From NCBI GenBank assembly GCA_016110215.1, contig JADWQD010000012.1, positions 868,001 through 932,000 of the forward strand: a stretch of DNA of 64,000 nt. The letters are read 5' to 3'. The position numbers and the translations under genes are program-made. Shown here in pieces: positions 32,812 to 44,674 of the stretch. This stretch comes from Capronia americana. Taxonomy: Eukaryota > Ascomycota > Eurotiomycetes > Chaetothyriales > Herpotrichiellaceae. Each line of letters opens with the position of its first letter. Position 1 is the first letter of the stretch. The notes beneath the pieces are model-generated. The model searched no databases, was not told the DNA's origin, and was given only the letters and a program-made list of their open reading frames with translations.

Positions 32812-34834
32812 ATAAGCTACAAACAGCAATCCAAGCCAAGACACGCGAGCGGCTACGCAGAGTAGCGACCTCTCAATCATCATGAAGAATCCAATTCAAG
32901 CCCATCACCAAGCGCCCGGAACACCTCACACTCAAGTACCAATGAGAATTCTTCGAGGCAACTCGCAGCCCCTCATCAGCTGGACCACATGCAGGCCAAA
33001 TGAAGTTGCGGCTCTGTCAACTCGTCTTGGGCATCACCCAAACCACAGTAGGCCTCTGACGAATGGAAGGGCAAGAGCACAACGGCGTTCTTTTGGCGTA
33101 GGCGTCCGCTTCTGGGCCATTTAGAGACTCCCCAACACCACTTTTGCCAACGAAGAACGAACATGATTGAAAGAAAGCCTCTCTCGCCAACAGAAACCTG
33201 GGGCCCAAGCAGTCCACTCTGCACTTTGCCTCAAGCAGCAAGCCAGATTCACGCATTTGAGTCTGTGTTAGAGCTGGACTACCTGCGTGGAATGTATTCC
33301 GTGTTTGTTGCTCCTACCACTCGCAGGACGTGCTTGCAGGAGATGTGTTGTTCAACTTATCTAGCCCTGCCTTTTCCTCTCCCCATGTCCGATGCACAAA
33401 GGGTGCATGCATTGCAGTTTTCCCCGTCTCTTCGCACCTCGCACTACTATCTCCACCCTCCCGTCTGCTGAGTCTCTTTGAGTCGTGCCATATATCTCAT
33501 TTCTACACTTCAGCTCCCCATGCACTGGTCTCAGACGCACCTCTACCGAGTACAGATCCATGTAATGTCCTTGTGCACGCTTGCCTTGGTCCCCGACGAG
33601 TTCTACATTTCCTGCCTGGTACAGCGCAATTCGGTCCGCTACGCCCTTGGGAACGCTCGAGCACCGCCATGCATTGCGCGCGATTCATTCACTGCACAGA
33701 CTGCCCTGCCCGTCCTTCGCTTCCGACAAGGATCGATGACTTGTGCGGTCATGGCCCATGGATGGATTGGAGTGAATTGCATAGATGGATGGATGGATGG
33801 ATGATTGGTTGGTTGGAAGCGTTACCTACCAACAGGGCCGTGTCACAGTTCGACGCGGCTTACCTAGCACAATACGTCTGAACCTACGTGCTGTGTCGAT
33901 GTTGACTCGGCTGGATTGTTTCGGATGGTTCGAAACCACATTCTCAGGAGAGGAGCACTTAAGACAATCGCTTCCACGTTCTTTTACGACCAACCAATGC
34001 ATCCGATTTTGACATAAACATCACAATTCAGTTCGACGAGAGGAGTAACATCCCGCACTCCTTGGTCCTGTCGGCGCCGACACAAAAGGAAATAGACTGT
34101 ACTCGACAAGATCATGGGTATCTGAGTCCATACTGTGAAGACTGCAATTGTGTGATATCATCTGCGTTGGTTCTGTCTTGCACCGCGGATACAATCATTC
34201 TCATGCGCGTTATCGTGGTCCGTTGCTCCCGTCGTGATCGTCTTGAAAGCATGAAAACAAAAATCATCAGTAGCATGGTACAGTAGGGCGGACGGAAAGG
34301 TAATCTTGCGTTGCGCCCTGCGCTCCGGCAACGTATTTCCTCCCTCTTTTGGCACAGACAACATACAGCTGCACCTGGACAGTGCATATGGGGTCGAGAA
34401 TCTGAACGGTCAAGAATGATATCTCCGCGCCTCCCAAACCACAAGTCCTGTCCCTAACATGTTTGCCATCCGTGACCCATTGAACTTCCGAGCCCATGGA
34501 GAATGAAATAAAATCCTTCTTTCACCTCGAATCGACTCAATACCTCGCCCGGGCGTTGTGGTTGTTGAGTTCGGCGCGTGCGCCCGGTTCTTGTCGGAGA
34601 CGTGTCGGCAGACTGATACAAGGTCGGGAACTCGGGAAATCTTCCCAAACGTCCGAAAGATGACATGTTCATGGGAAAGTGGAGAATATTGTCCGGTGGT
34701 CGGTCGCATGCTTCGGAATCGTGGGCAAAAGGCGTTGGTCGTGGGCGAAGCTTAGTCGACGGGGAAGCCAGAAGGTGACCCTATCTTCTTCCAAACCTGC
34801 TAACAATGAATGGAATCAGCCCGATTCGGAAGGT
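32812..34834. other. intergenic between convergent genes, 2.0 kb
   Basis: SAR1 (plus) and the PP1 gene (minus) converge across this 2-kb stretch, which is long for two 3' ends. Open frames up to 183 codons (33330-33881, plus) have no domain and a composition typical of non-coding DNA. A short GATG tetranucleotide repeat lies at 33784-33803. A small unrecognised gene or non-coding transcript cannot be excluded. Confidence 0.4.
33784..33803. repeat. tetranucleotide microsatellite (GATG)5
   Basis: About five tandem GATG units are followed by GATT and GGTT variants. It is an ordinary short microsatellite in non-coding DNA. Confidence 0.85.
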
Positions 34835-36007
34835 CTAATTTTTGGATTTGCGAGACGGAGTGCTGGGCCCGCTCGAGCTCTTTGAGCCATACACGTACTT
34901 TTGTTTCTTCTCGGCAGGTTTGAGAATCTGGTCAAGGTAGGTCAGCAATGAGAATCGGTACGGATCGGATTTGTGACTGAGTCCATACTTGGAAGGAGCA
35001 CAGTAGACTTTCGTCCACGCTCATCATAGCTCCAGCATTGTCAAACTCGCCACAGTAGTTTGGAGCGCTAAAGAGGGTGACCAATTGTCGCTTGGAGAAG
35101 AACTCGTAGCCATCTTCCACGACTTGATGTGCTCGACAGATCAGGTCCATGTCATGTTTTTGCAGGAATCTCGACACGACGTCGGGTCCGAAGGTGAAGG
35201 AGACTCCACGATCATTCTCACTCCATCCCGTGATATCCTTATCGGGGTCCGACCACAGCAAGTCGCAGAGAAGGCCGCAGTCAGGGATCTGCAACTCGTT
35301 AGAAAGGTGGATACACAAGCTGAACCACGGGAGGGCTGGTTCGCAAAACGGTTGTACTCACATCGGTTGGGCGCATGACGCGACGGATCTGTTCCATGGA
35401 GTTGAGGTCGGGGCTCAAGCCTCCGTGCATGGTAAAGATCTTCTCATCGATGATTGCGGCAATGGGCAAGCAGTTGAAGCAGTCCGTAAATGTCTTCCAC
35501 AGCTTGATGTTGTATCGGCGCTTGCACTCATCGTAAAAGCCGTAGATACGGTTAATCGAGGCACACTCATGGTTGCCGCGGAGGATGAAGAAGTTCTCAG
35601 GGTACTTGATTTTGTAGGCCAAGAGCAAGCAGATGGTTTCGAGGGATTGTTTGCCTCGATCGACGTAGTCGCCCAGGAAAAGGTAGTTTGCCTCGGGAGG
35701 GAAGCCGCCATACTCGAACAGGCGCAGGAGATCGTAGTACTGGCCGTGGATATCGCCGCAAATCTATCAATTGCAGGGTCAGCTTCGGACTTCCCGTATA
35801 TGGTTGCTTCGAGGGGTATGCACGTACCTTGATCGGGGCTTCCAGCTCGAGCAATATCGGCTGGGAGATGAAGATTTCGCGTGCCTTTGTGCACAAGTAA
35901 CGGATCTCGGCTTCAAGCAATTGAACTTGCTTCCCTGGTCTGCTTCCCCTGACTTCTAACAGGCGGTCAATGACAGAATCGAGATCCACCTCATTCTGGT
36001 CGGCCAT
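34835..36007 (-). CDS. GLC7: serine/threonine protein phosphatase PP1 catalytic subunit
   Basis: Four exons, 36007-35828, 35763-35362, 35288-34989 and 34927-34835, give 324 residues. The three introns (64, 73 and 61 nt) have GTACGT, GTGAGT and GTATGG donors, all phase 0. PP1 dephosphorylates serine and threonine in cell-cycle, glycogen and chromatin control with interchangeable regulatory subunits; the Aspergillus orthologue is bimG. All catalytic blocks are intact: GDIHG (D64, H66), GDYVDRG (D92), RGNHE (N124), MHGGLSP and the C-terminal LFSAPNYCGEFDN. Numbering of the metal ligands coincides with vertebrate PP1. The C-terminus ends TPSRKSKN; a Thr-Pro in this tail corresponds to the site phosphorylated by cyclin-dependent kinase in the family. 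Confidence 0.98.
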
Positions 36008-37942
36008 GGTGGGATCGCCGCAAGCGGGGCAAGGGGGGTGGAAGGAAGGGCGGGCGGCGACCAGCTACGGTCGGATCTCAGAAAGGTCGGGGAAACGATG
36101 TGTCTATTCTTGCAGGTCGTAACACTAATCTAGTCAAGGGCAATTCGAGTCAGTTGAGAATGAAATGTCAACGCCGGAGACAGCAGCTGACGCAAGTCAA
36201 TGCTTGCGGCAGTGCACGTACCAAAATGGAAAGTTCGTCCCTGAGGCAGCCAACAATCGGCTCAGCGAAAGAGTCCGGGAGGGACTGTACCAGGGGAATA
36301 TGAAAATCGCAGGTGAGGGAAACTTTAGACGTGCGGCAGTGGTGTTATCGTGGCGGGTGTCTGAGGAACTTGTGGTACAAGCAGGCTGAGGGAGGTTTTC
36401 TCGGCGCACGGCGGGCAGCGCAGATGTGGATGGTGAGCAAGAACAAACTTGACACAGTTTGATTTTTCTCGCCTCAGACAGTCACTATAACCGCGGTGTG
36501 AGGAAGGTCGCGGGCTAAGTTGATGAATTGAGATCGATACTGATCGCAAAGATGCAGTCAATGTTGAGGGGCGGCACAGTGGACACGCAATCGCAGTGCA
36601 GTTGAGCCGTGCTGGGATAAGATGGGCTGGATGAGTGGTGGATGAAAAGCAAGTGAGGGATGAGCGATGGAGGGATGAGAGCGTGAGCCTGAGTGGATGG
36701 AGCCAAATCCTGCCTTAGGCGGTGTCCGCTTGGCAGTCAACCTCGTCCACTCTGCCGCCTAACAAAGAAATTCTGCTTTGGTAATTTGTAGCAACGAGAC
36801 GATGAAGTAGAAGAAGAGAAAGCGAAGAGAGACAGGTTCTCACTGCTCCTTGCAATCGATTGCACTCTGAATTGTTGGACTGGAGGCGGAAGGCGCAGCT
36901 GCCACAACCGACTTCGCATTTTGCAGGAAGCCGCAACTCAACAAGTACCACAATGGCCTGGACCATCCACCCAATCGCCAACACCTCAGCACTTTGGTCT
37001 TTTGCAAATAGAGTCTCCAGCCTTCCGGATAACTGTTGCGGCATCTCTCTCACGATACGAGGTGTCCTTTTACGTTGGCATGCTGACATAAAGTGCCCAA
37101 TTTATCCCTCATCTCACGTTGGAGGGCAGATGTTCTTGTCTTCTATCCGGGCGTCCTGATGCCGTGGCGACCAGAGGAATGCAGGCCACCAACGCCGTTT
37201 GTGAATAACATGACACTAGCCGAAATGCGGGAGAGGTTTCGCAGATTCTTGGATTCCATTTCCCATTGTTAGCTTTGCTGTCGCTTAGCTGGTGGTTCGC
37301 CTCTGGTGAGACGACCCGACAGCTTGCATTCAGCGCATAGCGATGTACATGAACCTCAAATCACTTGACAGTCGCATCTCGGATGGAAAGTCGAGAACAC
37401 GCTGCTCTCTGTTCCAGCAATATCCGGCTGCCGAAGACCCCTGTTGGTAGGCGTATGCATACTCCAGAGATGAGATCCTTCTTCTGTATATGTCAGCACT
37501 CTGTTATTGAGGCCATGCCGAAGCTGGGGCATATGGTGGCAGGAACATATGCGCTAACATATAGCAAACATATCAATTGAATATCTCGATTAACTTCCAA
37601 CCCAGTCCGTGGTCTCATGCTTTCATACATCATGCAAGTCGATCAGCTCTGGAACATTGCCATCACCACCAGTAGATCAAAACGCTCCATCGCTATGCAT
37701 AAAACAAGGATGAACAAAATCTCCTGCAACCTGGGCCACACAAGAACAACAGAAAAGTACACTGGCCCTCCAGCTACACATTTCCGCCAAGTCTCCCTGC
37801 AAAACCACAAGGAAAGGGTATCACAACGCGGTCTTGACACGGATCCCAAATCACCACCGTGCTGAAAACAATGCCATCTAGTGCGAAAGTCGCAGGAAAA
37901 AGTGCTGAAGCGCAAACTGTATCGTTTCAAGCCGTTGCGGAC
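36008..37942. other. intergenic, PP1 promoter, 1.9 kb
   Basis: This is upstream of PP1 and downstream of the leucine-rich-repeat gene, both minus strand. It contains the PP1 promoter and 5' UTR and the 3' UTR of the other gene. No convincing coding exon, tRNA or repeat was seen. Confidence 0.45.
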
Positions 37943-40373
37943 TCAACCTAGAGTCCGCCCGCCGCTGACAACGACCTGATGGTGGCCTGATCGGTGTAGC
38001 GCATCATGGCCCATGTTTTGCCCCTGCAAAACTTCAAACTGGTGGCTGTTATGCCAGTTCTGTTCTCCCAGCGCGCTCAGCCAATTGCTGCCGAATTCTT
38101 GGCGGAGTGCTTCCACCTTGGCTCGATAGTCCTCCTGTTGCTTCGTAGGTTCGCTTGAAACATCAGAAGGAGCCTCTGTAGAGCCTTCATAAACGTCCTC
38201 TACCAAAGTCTCTGTGGGTGTCGATCTCAAGGCCACTGGGTCGATGACCAGTCGGGATGTGTCGCGTTTGACCACATCAGAATCGTGATCAAGGGTCGCG
38301 GCTAGATCCTCGTCGGGGACTCGGGCAAAAGTCTCATCGTGCGCCAAATCCACAATCCGTCGACGAGGTGCCCTCTTCCGCCGAGAAGTGTTTGTCAAGA
38401 CCTCCGCTGCTTCGGACGAGTTGGGCTGAGCAGACTTGGACCGTTGCACAATCACGGGTTGGTCGGCGATTCGAATAGAGGGCTGAGCAATCTGCCTCTC
38501 GAGTTCGGGAACACGGTCGACCAGCTGTTTGCGCTCGGAGTAACCTGGCCCGGAATCGTCAACGACAATATCGTCGACGTAACCCGGAGTGTTTCTAAAC
38601 AAGTTGAATGCAGTTACTCGATAATCTGAATGAGTCTTCGTGAATGGGTTGCGCTTGACCCAAACTCGCTTGAGATTCGGAATACCCGTAAGCCTCGCCA
38701 TTTCCGTTGGGTCAGCTAGCTTGTTGTCCTGAATGTTGAGTTGCTCTAGAGAAAGTAACCGCTCCACGCCAGCCAACGAGTGGAGGCGGTTGCCTCTCAG
38801 GTTGACCGTCAGCACTGCAGGAAGCGGCGATCTTGACAGCGACTGCAAAGAGCCGATCATGCAATTCGACAAGTCAAGAGACACCAGTCGTGTCAGCGAT
38901 GCTAGGCTATCGGGGATCTCGTTGAAGAGGTTCGAAGAGAGATTCAGAGATCTCAGAGTGCTCGCTATCGGAGCTAAGCTCTTCGCGGAGATGGCAGTCA
39001 TGGAGTTGTCAGCTAGAGAGAGATACTTCAGCCTCTGCCATTTCGAGGGAGGTAAGATATTCAGGCTCAGAATATTGGGGCTGCTTTCGCTACGATGTGC
39101 CTGAATCGAGTATTCGCTGGAATAGGAACTGCCAGACCCTGTTCGTTTCACGGTAGTCGAGTAGGTCCGAATATGCCTGTAAGAGCTGGTAGGCCGAGCA
39201 GCGCCGGGTCTCTTCGGAGACACACTTCCCGATAGTGGCCTTGCCTTGTTTCCTGGTTCGACGGGGTCTTCATTCTCTAGACTACCTGGGATGGGAGACC
39301 CTGGGTCGGAATGGGATTGAGCATATTCCGCTCGAGGAGTAGATGGCACAGTCCAAGAGGCACTCATTGTGGGAGATCCCCGGCCTCCCTTGGTTGACCG
39401 CCTGCGACGCTTCTCCGCATCATCCAGGACTATATTGGTGAGCAGCTCGGTAGGGTCAGAGACATTCGCTCGCTTGACAGTAAGTAAAGTCAATTGTTCG
39501 GCTAGTCGATCCCAACCATAGAATTGGCGGAAGTCAAGGTCCACTATGTCCAGCTGTTGCAAGTTCTTGAAGGCAAATAATGGAACAGCGGTATCGAAGG
39601 GAAACTCCTCATAGCCCTTTATCAGCCGAGCGCGGTGGTCAGTGGTGAGGCGTAAAGAAGGAAGCTTGGTAAAGGCAGAATAGAGATAGGTCAAGTCGGC
39701 CTGTGCAAGGGCTTTGGTCTTCTCGCTCTTGGAGTTACTCCCTCCGAGGCCGATGGATGACCAAAAGGAGCTCATTCCCGACATGACGCTCCGCATACTT
39801 GAGACGGAATGTATCGAGTCCTTATCGCTGCGGCCTTTGACAGGCTTGTGAGCTTGCAAGAAGGAGACATAGTTGGAGGGAGTAGGTTCTGTACTCAGAC
39901 TCTCCAGGCGAATGTTCATTGGCCCGACTATGATGTCCAGCTCCTCCATGCGCGAGAGCAGGTAGAAGAGGTGGTGAGGCGTAAGGGTCAGGAGGGCCGC
40001 CTTCGCAGCATGAGACCTGAAGCTCAAACCGGCAAGGGAAAAAGCTGCCGCCAAAGTGCTTGCCGGGTTGGTCGTGCTAGAGGTCGTGATGCCCGAAGTC
40101 ACAGTGGTGTTGTTTGTTGATACCGTAATTACAGAGGACTGTCGCCGATGGACGGACATTTGCAGGCTGTTGGCGAGGGCCTTTTCATGTTGGCGAATAA
40201 ATTGCGCCAATGACTAGTAGAAGCCATGGTCGATCAGTCAATGCTCTTGAAAGCTGGGGAATATGGGCCCTATGCAAGGTGCCTGCGACCGTGCACATTC
40301 TCGTCCCAACCATAACCTAGAATGCACTCACCCGGATGAAATGGTGCCCATCTTCTGTCTGCAGGCGGTCCAT
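37943..40373 (-). CDS. leucine-rich-repeat protein, unknown function
   Basis: Exon 1 is 40373-40332 (MDRLQTEDGHHFIR) and exon 2 is 40213-37943, giving 770 residues. The 118-nt intron (GTGAGT...ACTAG) joins HHFIR to SLAQFIRQHEKALANSLQ in phase 0. Upstream in-frame stops support the chosen start. The N-terminal helix is followed by a Ser/Thr linker, a predicted folded region (about 75-260) that already contains leucine-rich strands, a Ser/Pro/Arg-rich insert, and four or five classical leucine-rich repeats (about 405-555, for example LKYLSLADNSM, LRSLNLSSNLF, LVSLDLSNCMI, LEQLNIQDNKL). The C-terminal third is disordered with a basic cluster (SRRKRAPRRR). The repeats suggest a protein-binding scaffold. 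I recognise it only as a conserved-looking fungal LRR protein. Confidence 0.85.
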
Positions 40374-43300
40374 CTCCTTCTCTCCCGAACTCCAAGGTTC
40401 GAAGGTTCTCTCGATGTTGGGTTTGGATCTCAAGGTAAGGAACGTAAAGGGTCAGTGTGCGCGATCAAAACTGCTTGCAAGGTCAGCTGGCCATCCATTT
40501 TGTGCTCGTTTTTCTCAGAAAGTTAGAACGTACGAGAGTTCTGCAAGGAACTCATGGTGGCATGTGGCAGATAAAAGGCCGAGTTCAATGCCTTGCCAAC
40601 CTGACCGCAGCCTGAGTGGGAAGGTGCAGATGTGCCCGTGTGTCTCTCTCGTGACGCTCCAAGTGAGACAGCTTTCTATTTCACCCCGAGATTGAGGCAG
40701 AATGCAGTGTATATGAAGGTGAATTGGGAGGGTTCAACCACCTGCCGTGTACTGCTGTGTAAGCGCAAATGGTTGCGTGACAGGTGCAGGCGGGTAATTG
40801 AGGGCCTCGAAGGGTCAGCGTGAGGTGAGCCGTGGGGTTCTGATGAGGCTGAGAGTCGATGTGAGGGTGTGCATGCGGAAACGAGAATAGCAGCTAGCAA
40901 CGACAAAACTTGAAGGCAGCCGACACCCTACGGAGACTATGGAGAGACTTGAAGTAATGAGTAATGGTGGTGAAGGTTCCCTGGAAAGTATCTGAGGTGC
41001 TTGGTCTGCAAAGTGCTCGTGGTGGGTAGGAGCTGAGTGGGATGGGGTGCATGGAGCGCGCAAAGTTTTGCTATCAAAAGGCAATAAAGTTAGATTGCTT
41101 TGGCTTAAGTGGAGGGAATGGCGTGGCCAGTGGCAGTGGGCATCCTCTTGTCCAGCAACACGGGCTTCATTGACTAGGATGCCGGGCCCTTAACTAGCGG
41201 ATGACCAGGGCTGGCAAGACTTGTCGCCATCGCTCGCATATTATCGCTCCCCATCTAAACCCTAACCCACGGTCCTCGCTCAAGTGACTGCGAGCTGTGC
41301 GTTGCGAACCGTGGTACTTGCTCGGAGTCCCGAAGGTGTATTCCTTCACTCCCTGCGTCATCGGCATAGTGGGAATGGCGCTCTAGGGGTTTCAGGGTTA
41401 CAGGGTCTCCGCAGGTGCTAAGATCGACGTTGATATTCCTACGGCCTTCTACGCGTGGAACTCGTCATTCCTCTAGGGTTAACGTCGACGTCCATCTATA
41501 CCCACAGCCTCCTGCTCTTTGGCACCGTGCTGACAGGTCTTGTATCACGAGAACAACTAGACCGGCAGTGGCAAGGGCATTCTTTCTCCCTCCGCCCGAA
41601 AATCCCGACGTTTCACACCCTCTCGAGCTTTCCTCGTCACTGACCTTGTAATCCGTATATCCATTTTCAGCTCGCAAGCCATCCTATGCTCCCTTCCGGG
41701 ACACCTATCATATGCCCGCAATCCGATCCGTCGATGACCGGCCGGCTGGCTCGGGCCTTTCTTGCTTCTCAGATGCTTCGTTGCTGAGCATGCGGTCAAC
41801 CCTGCTGCCGTGTTGGTGGGCGGTACTCGGGGCGATCCATGGGACTCAGACATACGAAGTATCCCTTTGGCGATTATCATCCGTCAAAATATGCAGCCAA
41901 CAGATTTCCTTGCCTGCCTTAGAAGCAACCTATTCGCGCTGGCTCAGAAGGAGCAGGTCCAATCGGCGACCCTATGGGCTCGCTGTGCGTGATATCGCAT
42001 ACACAGTGCAGGCTACCTCCATTCGGGGCCTCAAAGCGTCTCGCCTCCAGTGCGTTTTTGGTAGTAGCCTGACCAGGCTCTTCTTTCCACCTCTGCATCA
42101 AGTACATTTCACCTCCTGCAGGCCGAGCAACTATGCAAGCCACAAAGTTGTGGCATTGACTCTTCGTAAAATGAACGGCCATGTAGTCTTGCCGCACTGC
42201 GTGATGCCTCTGTCTGTGCGCCTTCGATGACAGGCCAGGCTTTTGACCGCTCTTCCACAGTGACAGCGGCACGCCGTGGCGTGTCACAGTCTGGACCCGG
42301 TTGACACAATACTTGCAGGAGATGTGCGCCGTGTGACACAGGAGGGTGCAGGAGCGGAAGTGGGGAATCCATCTCACTGACCACAAGTTCATTGTCGACA
42401 CGATCTGAGGGTGGAAGAGGCCCGCTAGGCAAGAATGCTCCGTGCTGCAGTAGAACACACATTGGTCAAGGCCAGTCCCCTTAGCGCGTCAATCAACTGC
42501 AGCTTCGGCGGACCTCATGACCACACCGATGCGTAAGGAAGTGGCATGGAATGGCAGAATCATTGAGCCAATACATTACTGTGCTGATGGATTGTTGTGT
42601 CTCGTGCGAGATTTAGGGTCGGTGTTGAAGGGTCAGCGGCCGGCATACGTACATACCATGAATCTCTTTCCTGGATGTCCTTGAGATGCAAAGGTACGGA
42701 AGACTGCAGTTTTCGTCCCGCCGTGATTGCTTTTGAGGACATCGCTTCCGGCACACAAGATGCTCACAATGTTCAATGCGCTTCCTGAAGTGCCTAAGCA
42801 GTTAGCGAGGGGCAGGATGGCCACCCCGCCACTGTTGTGGATGCCAAGCGTGGGGGAACGTGATACAACCAGTGCGCCCGGACAATCGAAAGCAACTCCT
42901 CAGGTGTGACGGAATCGACGTACTAGTAGAGGAGCGGTGCCTATTGGACGTCAAGATTAGTCTAAGATGCACATCGACGTGCCTCGCCAGAGCGGATTTC
43001 GACTGCCGAGCAACGGTTATTTGCCAAATACTCGTTCTGTCTGGCCTCGAAGAATGTATCAGGAAATGTAAGGGCTTGCTTGCGTCCCGAATCTTCCTCA
43101 CGCCCTCTCAGTCTACAGGCTCATTTCCTGCACAGTGATGCACAACCGAACGAAGGTGTCCACCGCTTAGTCCGCCAGTATTTCTACTACTGCAAGTAAG
43201 AGTGGGTGGTGATCTGAGGCGCGAAACCAATGGTTTGAGGTCTTAATGCTAGAGCACCACCCTAAAGCGTAGTAGCACCAGAAAAGGTTTTCACATGCTT

Positions 43301-44674
43301 CATCTTTTTACGCGTACGAGTACGTTTAGCGGTTATCATTGTTCTCGCCAAAAGCTTACTTTCCACTGCTAACACTACTGGTACAAGAGCTCTCGATAGC
43401 CGAGCTCCGACGCGTGAAGCAAGAGGTCTTTCCACTTCTTGACTCTCGTACAGTAAACAGGTGCACAGTATGAGAGCGCTTGCTTCGAGGGATCTCTGAG
43501 ATCGTTAACCAGCGCCTCGAGCTTGCCGTCTGGTCCAAAACTCAATATGCCGGGCAATGACAAAGCGTGGACGTTCGGTGCGGTCCCAGGTCGCGCCGAT
43601 ATTGCCAGAGAAGACGCCAGTTGGAACGCGTCTCTTGTTAGCTGCAGATGGTCTTGTCGGTGGTGGATTTTAGTGAGGTTGCACGCCGCCAACAACGACG
43701 TTCTTTAGCTCCTTAAGGCGATAGGTCGCCTCCTGTTCATGCCGTACCCCCACAAATGCCAAAAGCTACCGCTTAGAATTCCACCGAGACAAAATAGTTG
43801 TGCGCGAATCATCATGGTCATCCGCCGCATGATTTCCTCCAACATTCGCTGATCTCTGATATTTCGTGACTGCCACCGAATATTGATCGTCCCTTAGATG
43901 ATTTGTCCTATTGCTCGAGTGAGCTCTGATCAACGCGGCACGTCTTGGCTCTGGCGCTCTTGAGATGTGGCGGTCAAGGAAACTGGGAGCAAACACTGTA
44001 TAAAATTGTCCCAGGCGCAAACGCGGGAGACCCGCGTGTTTTAACCCTGCCCCGCCAGCTCGCTGATAGAGGGGCACGAAAGGCAACTAATCCCCGATAT
44101 TTATCCTTCGGGAAGAGCCATCGAGCCTGCCTGTAACCATTGTTCATATAATACTAACTTCTGTCCTGACTGTCCAATTCCTTCCCGGTCGAAGGATGGT
44201 AGTGCCCAGTCTTGTTTTTTCCAGTGCTCTGTTACTAAGAGGAAGACATGGCTTGCCCCGGGGCCTTGATCCCTGAGAGATTGGTGAACAACGTGAAAGG
44301 TTGTTGGCAGCATTGCGACATCTCCGAAGAGCGGAGTACGGAGTACGGGGAGTAAATTGATAGTATCAGATGCTGCGATACGAGGTACTTAGTGTACTGT
44401 GTAGTCTTCAACGCTTGGACTGGCACAATGGTGCCGGCGGAACTGTGGCTTGTGAGGGCACCATTCGGAGCCACAAGTTTCCTGGGGAAGTGGCGCAGTG
44501 CCAAGCATCCCGAGCCTCCAGTCCGAACAGAAGGACAGCTAGATGTCCGTCATACGTTCAAACCTTTCCCCATTTTTGCCGCTTTATCAATATTCTTGTT
44601 TCTTTCCAATGAGTCCAAGCCTTCGCAATAGCATGAACCTCTCCTAGAGCTCTCTTCAGGACGATGCTAGAGTT
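40374..44674. other. gene-poor region, 4.3 kb
   Basis: The stretch lies between divergent genes (LRR gene on minus, lipase on plus) and must contain both promoters. Frames of up to about 180 codons occur on both strands (41712-42230 plus, 41919-42458 minus) and overlap without any domain, so I do not call them. A possible degraded gene on the minus strand (43375-44086) is listed separately. The CGGAGTACGGAGTA motif occurs at 44332. Confidence 0.45.
43375..44086 (-). pseudogene. possible degraded gene of unknown family
   Basis: Three minus-strand segments in different frames look protein-like. They are FAPSFLDRHISRAPEPRRAA (around 43980), LAFVGVRHEQEATYRLKELK (around 43760-43700) and PGILSFGPDGKLEALVNDLR (around 43545-43480), ending at a stop near 43375. 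Stops break the joins, and I found no complete set of splice sites. The helical, Arg-rich character is reminiscent of fungal transcription-factor-like proteins, but that is a weak impression. It may be a decayed gene or chance. Confidence 0.25.

Noticed and set aside
33330..33881. 183-codon plus-strand frame downstream of SAR1
   Set aside because: It has no domain, ends in a microsatellite-encoded WMDGWM run and has no start context.
41256..41268. TAAACCCTAACCC, resembling fungal telomere repeat
   Set aside because: It is only about two units, with no array and no chromosome-end context; chance or a trivial interstitial match.
41712..42458. Overlapping 172- and 179-codon frames on opposite strands
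   Set aside because: No motif, no start context, unusual composition and mutual overlap suggest chance frames.
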